A DNA stretch of 62,894 nt from Micromonospora arida (GTDB taxonomy: Bacteria; Actinomycetota; Actinomycetes; Mycobacteriales; Micromonosporaceae), in assembly GCF_003857035.1 (NCBI RefSeq), contig NZ_QGSY01000274.1:1-62894 (forward strand), given 5' to 3'. Within the stretch, counting starts at the first letter, position 1, and each line of letters begins with the position of its first letter. Made by a program: the position numbers and the translations under genes. Positions 50,061-57,816 of this stretch are shown piece after piece. Under the pieces are notes generated by a model, which saw only the letters and a program-made list of their open reading frames with translations, ran no database searches and was not told where the DNA came from.

Positions 50061-51239
50061 TTACCCCGCCAACCGCCAGCGGCCATTGCGGGCGACCAGC
50101 GTGGTGAGCGCCTGCGGCATCAGGCCGCTGTGGTTGTCCGGCGTCATGCGGATCGGGCCGGAGAGGCCGTCCATCTGGGACGTCTCCAGCACGTCCCGGA
50201 TGCCGTTGCGGTCCACCTTCCCGATCTCACCACCGGCGCGCAGTTCGGCGTCGGCGATCAGCTGGACGGCGTCCGCGGCGAACGACGAGGACCCGTTGTA
50301 GCCACCGAAGCGGGCCGTGTAGTCCTGGAACCACTGCCGCCGCGCCGCCTTGGCCGGCGTGGTCGCGATCACGTCATCGATCACCATGGTCTGCGTGAAG
50401 ATCAGCGTGGCCTTCTCGGTCGCCTTGGCCGCCGCGCCGAGGAAGAGGTCCCCGGCCGCTCCCGCGTCGAAGTAGATCGACCCACGGAAGGTGGTCTGCT
50501 GGACGCTGGTGGCGGCGAGTGTCGCCTGCTCCGGCGGGGTCCAGAAGACCATCGCGTCGGGCTTGCCCGACGCGAGCTGCTGGACCTGCTGGCTGACGTC
50601 GGTGTCGGTGGTCTTGATCCGCTGCTGTCGGAGCGTGATTTTGGCCTTGTCCAGCTCGCTCTTGAGCGCGGTCGCGCCTTCCTGGCCGTAGTCGTCGTCG
50701 GTGACCAGCATCCCCACCTTACGGACGTTGTTGCGGCGCAGTTCGGTGGTCAGTGCTGCGGCGCTGTCCGGGGCGTTGGGGCCCAGCTTGAACACGTAGC
50801 GCCGTTCAGCGGCCGGCGCGGCGATCGCGCCGGAAGCGGCTAGCGCAATGGTGGGAATCCGCTTCTCGTTGATGGTCCCGACCGCTCCGACGGCGCATTC
50901 GTTGCAGCCGCCCATGATGATGGCGCTGACCTTCGAATCGCTGCTGAAGTCGACGATGTTGCGAAGTGACTCGGCCGAGTCGGAACGGTTGTCCTTCACC
51001 TTCAGGTCGATCTTCCGGCCGTTCAGTGCTCCGGAGGCGTTCAACTGATCGACCTTGAGTTCGAGGGCTCGCTGGTATGTCCGGCCAACCGTGGCCGCGG
51101 CGCCGGAGAGTTCGAGATCGGCAGCGATCACGATCGGACTCGTGTCCTGTTCCGCCTCGCCAAACTGGCAGCCGGTGAGCGTGGTGGCCACTACGGCCGA
51201 TGCGAGCGCCGCGATGGTCGCGGAGCGGATGGGGCTCAA
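50061..51239 (-). CDS. Leu/Ile/Val-type ABC substrate-binding lipoprotein
   Basis: The protein has 392 residues from TTG 51239, six bases after GGAGG. The signal peptide ends with lipobox TLTGC (Cys24). It is a type I periplasmic-binding protein of the LivJ/LivK kind (IVIAADLELSGAAATVGRTY, IMGGCNECAVGAVGTINEK, PTIALAASGA). A Cys pair (GGCNEC) is unusual for the family. No transporter genes adjoin it; it is divergent from the conservon, so a signalling role is conceivable but unsupported. Confidence 0.85.
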   Translation of the reverse strand: MSPIRSATIAALASAVVATTLTGCQFGEAEQDTSPIVIAADLELSGAAATVGRTYQRALELKVDQLNASGALNGRKIDLKVKDNRSDSAESLRNIVDFSSDSKVSAIIMGGCNECAVGAVGTINEKRIPTIALAASGAIAAPAAERRYVFKLGPNAPDSAAALTTELRRNNVRKVGMLVTDDDYGQEGATALKSELDKAKITLRQQRIKTTDTDVSQQVQQLASGKPDAMVFWTPPEQATLAATSVQQTTFRGSIYFDAGAAGDLFLGAAAKATEKATLIFTQTMVIDDVIATTPAKAARRQWFQDYTARFGGYNGSSSFAADAVQLIADAELRAGGEIGKVDRNGIRDVLETSQMDGLSGPIRMTPDNHSGLMPQALTTLVARNGRWRLAG

Positions 51240-51683
51240 CTCAGTCCTCCAGGTGCGGGCGCGGGCGCTGCCCGGTCACCGCCGCTAATCCGTCCTCAGT
51301 GGAGGACGGGATCTCCTCTGCCGTACGGTGTGCGCGAAGCCTGCAAAACCTTGCCAATGGCCGGCGCTGTGGTCAAGCGCGGACCCCGGCAGCACTTTCG
51401 GGACGGCCATCCCACATGCTGGGGTAACGCAATGTTTGCAAAAGCTCACTTTGCATGCACGCGTGACCACTCTGGAGTTACATGCCCTGTTCAGGGGCTT
51501 GCGGAAATGAAGGTATCAGTTGCCCGGATCACGGGATGCGCTCCGTCCGACCGTTTCCTACCTCACTGCGGCTTCCCAAACACGATCATCTCTGATGAAA
51601 TCGCGGCCGTGCCGCGCGTGGTCCCCTCCGCTTACGGCATGGCTCGGCGGCTCAGGCGGGGAAGAAACGACGGAGGCGATGTC
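51240..51683. other. Divergent control region between lipoprotein gene and conservon
   Basis: A 444-bp segment with a lower GC content than its neighbours. TTTGCAAA (51435-51442) and TTTGCA (51450-51455) form a direct repeat at 15-bp spacing and also an inverted pair (TGCAAA/TTTGCA). This is the best operator candidate here. An open frame from 51330 runs into cvnA but encodes a Cys/His-rich sequence with poor codon use, so it is probably non-coding. Confidence 0.4.
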
Positions 51684-54600
51684 GTGAGCACCGGACCGAC
51701 GACCCTGCCCGCGCTCGGCGACAGCGGTCGGCCTGCGCGCCGACGGATGCCGAGGCTGCGTGACGCCCGGATCCGGTCCAAGTTGGCGTTGATTCTGGTC
51801 GTCCCGGTGGCGGCGGTGATCGCGCTGGCCACGGTCCGCCTGATCTCCGTCGGCGAGGGCGCGATCGACGCCACGCGGGCCCGGTCACTGACGGCCCTCT
51901 CCGTCGACGTCAGCGCCCTCACCCAGGACCTCCAGGCCGAACGGATGGCCGCGGCCGCCTACCTCGCCGCTCCGCAGCAGCCGGCCGACGCGTACAACCT
52001 GCGGGTCCGCCAGACGCAGCAGCGGGTGGACGAGTACCGCGCCGAGCGGGGCCGGATCGGCGACGTGCCGACCGCCCTGCGGACCCGGCTGGCCGCCATC
52101 GACGACCACCTGGCCACCCTGGACGGCACCCGTCAGGAGGTGCTGGACCGCCGGCAGATGGCGGTCGCCGAGGCGGTGCTCCGCTACGGAGTCATCCTCA
52201 CCGACCTGGTCTCGTACGGTGACGGCCTGGCCCAGCTGCCCGGTGACGAGAGCCTGGCGGACAGCCGCCGCGCGGTCGCCGCCTTCGCCCGCGCCAAGGC
52301 TTCCGTCGCGGAGGAAGAGGCCGTCGCCTTCACCGCGCTGACGGCCGGCCAGCTCGACTCGGAGCAGTTCTCCTCCTTCGTGGCAACGTTGACCGGTCAG
52401 CAGGAGGCCCTGGTCGCCTTCTCGCTGGCCGCCGACCCGGTGCAGCGCGCCCTGGTCGACAGCACCGTCTCCGGCGACGCGGTCGGCCTGGCCGACCGGG
52501 TGGCCACCGACATCACCCGCTCGGTCGGGCAGCGCTCGCTGGTCACCGCACAGGACGCCACCGCGGCGATCGGCGCCGTGAACGACCTGATGCGCTGGGC
52601 CGAGATTCAACTGCAGGACCGACTGTTCCAGCAGGCCGACCAGGCCCGGTCGGACGTCATCCGGCAGGCCGTGGTCGAGTCGATCCTGGTGCTGTTGACC
52701 CTGATCATCGCCGTGTCGCTGGCCGTGGTGCTGGCCCGCTCGCTCAACCACTCGTTGCGCCGACTGCGTGAGGGCGCCCTCTCCGTGGCCAACCACGACC
52801 TGCCCGACGCCGTGCAGCGGCTGCAGAACATGGGCAGCGTGGGTGACGGCGGGGTGGACGAGATCGTTCGCCAGGTCCGGGACCCCATCCAGCTCAACAC
52901 CCGCGACGAGGTCGGTCAGGTGGCGCTGGCCTTCAACGTCGTACACCGGGAGGCGGTGCGGGTCGCCGCCGAGCAGGCGGCACTGCGTACGAGCGTCTCG
53001 GCGATGTTCCTCAACCTGGCCCGCCGTAGTCAGACCCTGGTCGACCGGATGATCGGCGAGCTGGACGCGATCGAGCGCGGCGAGGAGGACCCGAAGCGGC
53101 TCGCGCAGCTCTTCGAACTGGACCACCTGGCCACCCGAATGCGCCGTAACGACGAGAACCTGCTCGTCCTGGCCGGCGCCGACTCCGCCGCACCGCGTCA
53201 CGACAACGCGCTGGTGGTGGATGTGCTGCGCGCCGCCCAGTCCGAGGTGGAGCTCTACAACCGCATCGAGTTCGGCACCGTGGACACCGATATCTCGGTG
53301 GCCGCGCACGCTGTCAACGATGTGGTACGCCTCGTGGCCGAGCTGCTCGACAACGCCACCCGGTTCTCGCCGCCGAACACCACCGTGGTCGCCGACGGTC
53401 GCCGGATCCGCGACTACGTGCTGATCCAGATCGAGGACCGCGGGCTCGGCCTCACCGACGACCAGCTCGACTCTCTCAACCGGCGTCTGGCAGCCCCGCC
53501 GAGCGTGGACGTCGCCGCGTTCCGACTGATGGGTCTGGCCGTGGTGAGTCGGCTCGCCTCCCGCTACGGCATCCGGGTGGAGTTGCGCCGCAACGTCGAG
53601 GGCGGCACCGTCGCCCAGGTGACGTTGCCCGCCGCCACCGTGGTGCTGCCCACCAACCGGGGCCGCGAGCAGGTGCTCACCCGGCCACGTCAACCGATGG
53701 CCGTGGAGCAGGCGCCACTCACTCCGGCCGGCGGCCACGCCGAGCAGTTCGCCGGTGCCGCCACGACGGCGGCGACGCTGCCCGACCAGTGGCGCACCAG
53801 CGCACCGGCACCCGCCCAGTGGCAGTCGCCGCTGGACTCGCGGGACACCACCCCGGCCGTACAGGCGGGTGGCTACACCGGTCCGCGCTCGGCCATGCCA
53901 CCAGCGCCCGCCGCCCCGGCGCCCGCCGCCCCGCTTCCGCCGGCCCGGCCGGCCTACAGCAACGGTGCGGGCGCTTCGCTGGGCAGCCCGACCGTGGCCT
54001 ACCCGGCCGTCGACCCGCTGCCTCGGCGTGGCTCCACCCCGGACGCAGCGGACAACGCTGACGGGCGTGGCGCCCAGGGCCTCCCGGTCGGGCCGGTCGC
54101 CGGGCCGGGCGCGGTGGCACCGCCAGCCGCTCCGTCGGTGCCCCCCGCACCGGTCAGCACCCGGCCCGACTTCCCCGCCGAGGCTCCGATCTTCCGGGAG
54201 ATGGAGGCGGTCTGGTTCCGGTCGCACGGCGACGACGCCACCGCGATCTTCACCCGGCCCAACTTCGACGAGCCGCCCGCGCCCATCACCACCGCTGCGG
54301 CCGACGGCGGCCTGCGCACCGGCAACGGCGGCCAGCCGAGCGCCGGGTCGGTGCCGGCCGCGTCGCCGGCCCGACCGAAACTGCCGACCCGTACCCCGGG
54401 CGGCTCCGGCACCGACGGGACGGCCACCCCGGGCGCCGACGGCCTCGGCGCCACCATGGACGGGTTCGGGGCACGGCCGTCGACACCGCCGACGTACGCC
54501 CCGCCACCGGCCGCCCGGACGGCTCCGGCCGCGCCGGCCCCCGACCCGGGGGCATGGCGTACGGCGGCGGACGAGGGCTGGTCCCGGGCCAGCCGGGCTG

Positions 54601-54821
54601 CCGAGCCGGCTCCCGCCGGCACCACCCGCTCCGGGTTGCCCAAGCGGGTGCCGCAGCAACAGCTCGTGCCGGGTGGCATCGAGCCGAAGAGCGGCCGGGA
54701 CCGCAGCCGGCGGACCCCGGATGAAGTACGTGGTCTGCTGTCGGCCTACCACCGCGGTGTGCAGCGCGGTCGGACGGCCGGAACGGACCTGAACAGCACC
54801 TCGACCAAGGAGAGCCGATGA
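51684..54821 (+). CDS. cvnA: CvnA-type sensor: NIT domain, HAMP, kinase-like ATPase
   Basis: This is the first gene of a conservon, which in Streptomyces acts like a membrane-bound signalling complex. GTG 51684, after GGAGG (51672-51676), gives 1,045 residues. A basic N-terminus leads to helix 1 (about 36-56), then an extracytoplasmic nitrate/nitrite-sensing NIT-type domain (AERMAAAAYLAAPQQ), helix 2 (about 330-350) and a HAMP segment. A DHp-like helix (MFLNLARRSQTLVDRMIGEL) is followed by a HATPase domain (ELLDNATRFSPPN, IEDRGLGL). There is no obvious phosphorylatable His. The last 350 residues are Pro/Ala-rich. Confidence 0.85.
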   Translation: MSTGPTTLPALGDSGRPARRRMPRLRDARIRSKLALILVVPVAAVIALATVRLISVGEGAIDATRARSLTALSVDVSALTQDLQAERMAAAAYLAAPQQPADAYNLRVRQTQQRVDEYRAERGRIGDVPTALRTRLAAIDDHLATLDGTRQEVLDRRQMAVAEAVLRYGVILTDLVSYGDGLAQLPGDESLADSRRAVAAFARAKASVAEEEAVAFTALTAGQLDSEQFSSFVATLTGQQEALVAFSLAADPVQRALVDSTVSGDAVGLADRVATDITRSVGQRSLVTAQDATAAIGAVNDLMRWAEIQLQDRLFQQADQARSDVIRQAVVESILVLLTLIIAVSLAVVLARSLNHSLRRLREGALSVANHDLPDAVQRLQNMGSVGDGGVDEIVRQVRDPIQLNTRDEVGQVALAFNVVHREAVRVAAEQAALRTSVSAMFLNLARRSQTLVDRMIGELDAIERGEEDPKRLAQLFELDHLATRMRRNDENLLVLAGADSAAPRHDNALVVDVLRAAQSEVELYNRIEFGTVDTDISVAAHAVNDVVRLVAELLDNATRFSPPNTTVVADGRRIRDYVLIQIEDRGLGLTDDQLDSLNRRLAAPPSVDVAAFRLMGLAVVSRLASRYGIRVELRRNVEGGTVAQVTLPAATVVLPTNRGREQVLTRPRQPMAVEQAPLTPAGGHAEQFAGAATTAATLPDQWRTSAPAPAQWQSPLDSRDTTPAVQAGGYTGPRSAMPPAPAAPAPAAPLPPARPAYSNGAGASLGSPTVAYPAVDPLPRRGSTPDAADNADGRGAQGLPVGPVAGPGAVAPPAAPSVPPAPVSTRPDFPAEAPIFREMEAVWFRSHGDDATAIFTRPNFDEPPAPITTAAADGGLRTGNGGQPSAGSVPAASPARPKLPTRTPGGSGTDGTATPGADGLGATMDGFGARPSTPPTYAPPPAARTAPAAPAPDPGAWRTAADEGWSRASRAAEPAPAGTTRSGLPKRVPQQQLVPGGIEPKSGRDRSRRTPDEVRGLLSAYHRGVQRGRTAGTDLNSTSTKESR

Positions 54822-55225
54822 ACAGGCCAGCTGCCATGCAGGACATGGGTTGGCTGCTCACCAACTTCGCCGACAGCGTGGCGGGCATCGCCCACGTGGT
54901 GGCGGTGTCCGCCGACGGGCTGCTGCTCGCGTCCTCCCGGGATCTGCCGGGGGACCGGGCGGACCAGCTCGCCGCGATCACCTCCGGGGTGGTGAGCCTG
55001 ACCGAGGGCGCGGCCCGCATGTTCAGCGCGGGCGGGGTGTTGCAGACAGTCATCGAGATGGACAGCGGGTATCTCTTCCTGATGTCGATCAGCGACGGCT
55101 CCTCGATGGCCGTGCTGGCCGCGCGCAGCTGCGACGTGGGCCAGGTGGGCTACGAGATGGCACTGCTGGTCGAGCGGGTGGGTGCCGCGCTGGTGCCGCT
55201 GCCGCGCGACGCGGTGCGCTCTTAG
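54818..55225 (+). CDS. cvnB: CvnB, roadblock/LC7 protein
   Basis: A 135-residue protein of the roadblock/LC7 family, NTPase-associated regulators that in conservons bind CvnA and CvnD. MGWLLTNFADSVAGIAHVVAVSADGLLLASS is characteristic (its first 20 residues hold the helix), as is the GGVLQTVIEMDSGYLFLMSI strand pair. The ATG overlaps the cvnA stop by four bases. Confidence 0.92.
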   Translation: MNRPAAMQDMGWLLTNFADSVAGIAHVVAVSADGLLLASSRDLPGDRADQLAAITSGVVSLTEGAARMFSAGGVLQTVIEMDSGYLFLMSISDGSSMAVLAARSCDVGQVGYEMALLVERVGAALVPLPRDAVRS

Positions 55226-55235
55226 CACCGGAAAA

Positions 55236-55256
55236 CGGCGCTCAAACCGAGCGCCG
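55236..55256 (+). terminator. Hairpin between cvnB and cvnC
   Basis: A perfect 8-bp stem (55236-55243 with 55249-55256) with loop AAACC lies just after cvnB. It may lower expression of the downstream genes. Confidence 0.45.
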
Positions 55257-55314
55257 GACCAGGGACGAGAGGCGGCACAGTCCGGCTCCGCAGGGGACGA
55301 GGAGGTGATCGGGA

Positions 55315-55680
55315 ATGGACCAACGACGCGCTGACCCGCGTGGCGCGCTGGTGCGTCCGTACGCGGTCACCCGTGGTCGTACCGAGCCCCGGCAGGACAT
55401 CGCCCTCGAGGCCGTCCTGACCGCGTCTCCCACCCAGGTCGCCGAGTCCCGCTTCGCCGGGCACGACAAGCACCGCATCGCCACGGTCTGTGAGGGCCGA
55501 GCACAGTCGCTGGCGGAGATCGCCGCGTATACCCGGATGCCGCTGGGCGTCGCACGGGTGTTGGTCGCCGACATGGTGGCCGAGAGCCTGCTGACGTTAC
55601 ACACTGCTGCTCCCGCCGAGGGGTTCGAGGAGCGGATGGAACTGCTTGGAAGGGTGCTAAGTGGACTTCGCAGGCTATGA
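55315..55680 (+). CDS. cvnC: CvnC, DUF742 protein
   Basis: A 121-residue DUF742 protein, the third conservon component. LVRPYAVTRGRTEP is the family N-terminal signature; IATVCEGRAQSLAEIAAYTRMPLGVARVLVADM forms a winged-helix-like core (its first 20 residues being IATVCEGRAQSLAEIAAYTR). An AGGAGGTGAT ribosome binding site is 8 bp upstream. It overlaps cvnD by 20 bases. Confidence 0.92.
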   Translation: MDQRRADPRGALVRPYAVTRGRTEPRQDIALEAVLTASPTQVAESRFAGHDKHRIATVCEGRAQSLAEIAAYTRMPLGVARVLVADMVAESLLTLHTAAPAEGFEERMELLGRVLSGLRRL

Positions 55681-56284
55681 CCCCGCAGGGGGGCGGCCGG
55701 GCCGGGGAATCGTCTCCGCGAAGATCGTCGTCGCGGGCGGCTTCGGCGTCGGTAAGACGACACTGGTCGGGGCGATCTCCGAGATCACACCGCTGACCAC
55801 CGAGGCGTTGATGACCGCGGCGGGTGTCGGCATCGACGACCCGTCCAAGGTGCCGGGCAAGGAGACCACCACGGTCGCCATGGACTTCGGCCGGATCACC
55901 ATGGCCCAGGACCTGATCCTGTACCTCTTCGGTACACCGGGTCAGACTCGGTTCTGGTTCATGTGGGACGAGATCATCCGGGGGGCGGTGGGTGCCGCCG
56001 TGCTGGTGGACACCCGCCGGATCACCGATGCCTTCGCCCCACTGGACTACTTCGAGAACCGCAACCTGCCGTACGTGGTGGCGCTGAACAAGTTCGACGG
56101 CGCACCGCAGTACGAGGCCGAGGAGGTCCGCGAGGCGCTGGCCATCTCGCCGCAGGTGCCGCTGGTGATGACCGACGCCCGGCAGCGGGACTCGGTCAAG
56201 CAGGTGCTGGTGACGGTGGTCGAGCACGCCATGCTCCGGCTCCAGTCCGAGCACGGGCGGGGCTTCCCGACGCCGGTCGGCTGA
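55661..56284 (+). CDS. cvnD: CvnD, small Ras-like GTPase
   Basis: The fourth conservon component, a small GTP-binding protein of 207 residues from GTG 55661. The P-loop is GGFGVGKTT (near residue 26); the G3 region reads FGTPGQTRFWFMW, with Gly-Thr-Pro-Gly replacing the usual Asp-x-x-Gly; G4 is LNKFD. In MglA and conservon GTPases this G3 variation is common. Conservons often have a cytochrome P450 (cvnE) downstream; none is here, as the next gene is convergent. Confidence 0.92.
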   Translation: MDFAGYDPAGGRPGRGIVSAKIVVAGGFGVGKTTLVGAISEITPLTTEALMTAAGVGIDDPSKVPGKETTTVAMDFGRITMAQDLILYLFGTPGQTRFWFMWDEIIRGAVGAAVLVDTRRITDAFAPLDYFENRNLPYVVALNKFDGAPQYEAEEVREALAISPQVPLVMTDARQRDSVKQVLVTVVEHAMLRLQSEHGRGFPTPVG

Positions 56285-56292
56285 AACGCCGT

Positions 56293-56382
56293 GTCACGGC
56301 CGGCTGGCGACGGCCGGCCGTGACGCGTTCAGGGCGTGTGTCGAGGCCCTCGGCTCGACCGAGGACTTCGACCACACGCCCT
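56293..56382. terminator. Two convergent hairpins between cvnD and the nnaR-like gene
   Basis: One 12-bp perfect stem (56293-56304 with 56313-56324) is followed by a long hairpin: AGGGCGTGTG/CACACGCCCT (56331-56340 with 56373-56382) and an inner CCTCGG/CCGAGG stem (56348-56353 with 56359-56364). The latter includes the stop of the minus-strand gene. This looks like a bidirectional terminator. Confidence 0.65.
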
Positions 56383-57469
56383 AGTCGACCCGGAGCCGGT
56401 AGCCGCGCTTCACCACGGTCTGCACCACGCGGGGCGCGCGCAAGCCGGCCCTTAGCCGGGCGACGGCCATCTCCACGGCGTGCTCGTCCGCGCCCCGGGG
56501 CAGCGTCCGCAGCAACGCCGTGCGGGACAACACCCGACCCGGGGACTGGGCCAGCGCCCGCAGCACCGCCATCGGCGCGGGCGCGAGTGGCCGCAGTTCG
56601 CCGTCGATCACCGCGGCGTGCCCGCGCAACGTGAGCAGGTGCCCGCCGGCCTTGAAGGTCACGGTCCGGCGGGGAAGCTCGTCGACGATGGTCCGCACCA
56701 GTGCGCCCAACCGGGCCCGACCGGGCGCGCTCACGGGCACCCCGCGCCGCAGCAGCGGCTCGGCGGTCACCGCGCCGACACAACTGGCCAGCACGTCGCT
56801 GCGCAACGCGGACAGCACCGCGTCGGTGCGGTCACCGGCGGTCCGCAGCAACGCCTCGGCCGCCGGCGCAGAGGTGAACGTCACGGCGTCCACCAGCCGA
56901 CCGGCGATCAGGTCGATCAGCCGGTGCAGTGGCGCCGGATCGGTCGGCGGCGCCCAGCGGTAGACCGGCACCTCGATGACCGTGGCCCCCGCCGCCTCCA
57001 ACGCGAGCGTGCACTCGGGCTGCCGCTCGCCGTGCAACTGCATGGCGATGACCTGCCCGGCCACGCCGCGCCGGCGCAGGTGGTCGACCACCTCGTCGCA
57101 GCTTTCCGAGGCGGGCGACCACTGGTCGTGCAGTCCGGCAGCCCGGATCGCGCCGCGTGCCTTCGGCCCGCGCGCCACCACGTACGAGCTGGCCAGCACG
57201 GAGCGCAGCGGCTCGGCCAGCCCCCAGCCCTCGGCCGCCTCCAACCAGCCGCGCATGCCGATGCCGGTGTTGGCCATCAGGATGTCCGGCGGCTGGTCGA
57301 GGCAGGCGCGGGTCGCCTCGCGCAGCTCGGTGTCGTCGGACAGCGGCACGATCCGCAGCGCCGGCGCGAGCACCACCCGGGCGCCCCGTCGTTCGAGCAA
57401 CGCGGCCAACTCGTCGCGCCGCCGGTCGGCGGTCACCCCGATGGTGAAGCCCGCCAGTTCTTCCCGCAT
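56381..57469 (-). CDS. nnaR: HemD-like/winged-helix fusion regulator (NnaR-like)
   Basis: The protein has 362 residues from ATG 57469 (site AGGAGGG). Residues 5-260 resemble uroporphyrinogen-III synthase (FTIGVTADRRRDELAALLERR, ILMANTGIGMRGW, AVTFTSAPAAEALL). Residues about 275-362 form an OmpR-type winged helix (LAPAPMAVLRALAQSPGRVL, ADEHAVEMAVARLRAGL, VVQTVVKRGYRLRVD). This fusion matches NnaR, known from Streptomyces and mycobacteria as an activator of nitrite and nitrate assimilation. Its position next to nirBD agrees. It is translationally coupled to nirD (TGATG). Whether it still has synthase activity is unknown. Confidence 0.82.
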   Translation of the reverse strand: MREELAGFTIGVTADRRRDELAALLERRGARVVLAPALRIVPLSDDTELREATRACLDQPPDILMANTGIGMRGWLEAAEGWGLAEPLRSVLASSYVVARGPKARGAIRAAGLHDQWSPASESCDEVVDHLRRRGVAGQVIAMQLHGERQPECTLALEAAGATVIEVPVYRWAPPTDPAPLHRLIDLIAGRLVDAVTFTSAPAAEALLRTAGDRTDAVLSALRSDVLASCVGAVTAEPLLRRGVPVSAPGRARLGALVRTIVDELPRRTVTFKAGGHLLTLRGHAAVIDGELRPLAPAPMAVLRALAQSPGRVLSRTALLRTLPRGADEHAVEMAVARLRAGLRAPRVVQTVVKRGYRLRVD

Positions 57470-57816
57470 CAACCCTCCTGTCGCAGCCGCACCTCGACCA
57501 GCCCGTCGCGGCAACGTGCGTCGTGTCGGGCCACGGCCACCCCGGGCAGGTCGAGGCAGTGCCCGCTGCGCAGGTCGTACACCTGCTTGTGCAGCGGGGA
57601 AGCGACCGTCGGCGCTCCGCCACGGCTGCCGACGATGCCCCGGGACAGCACGTACGCCCCGGACACCGGATCGCGGTTGTCGATCGCGAACAGCTCGTCG
57701 GCGGTCCGGAAGAGGGCGATCTGCACTCCGTCGACCAGGGCGGCGACACCCCGATCCGGTTCCAACCGGTCGAGCAGGCAGACGGTGGTCCAGGTCAGCG
57801 TGAGGGTCTGGGTCAT
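57469..57816 (-). CDS. nirD: Nitrite reductase small subunit
   Basis: NirD is the small Rieske-like subunit of the NADH-dependent assimilatory nitrite reductase. The ATG at 57816, with a GGAGGT site, gives 115 residues. The fold pattern (TTVCLLDRLEPDRGVAALV, ELFAIDNRDPVSGA, SPLHKQVYDLRSGHCLDLPG) matches, and the Cys-His pairs of a true Rieske cluster are missing, as usual for NirD. It overlaps nirB by four bases. Confidence 0.92.
   Translation of the reverse strand: MTQTLTLTWTTVCLLDRLEPDRGVAALVDGVQIALFRTADELFAIDNRDPVSGAYVLSRGIVGSRGGAPTVASPLHKQVYDLRSGHCLDLPGVAVARHDARCRDGLVEVRLRQEG

Noticed and set aside
51330..51683. N-terminal extension of cvnA
   Set aside because: Family members begin near the basic segment before helix 1; GTG 51684 has a good ribosome binding site, and the upstream frame has poor codon use and many Cys/His.
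51885..54752. 955-codon minus-strand open frame over cvnA
   Set aside because: It is antisense to a conserved conservon gene and shows no domain.
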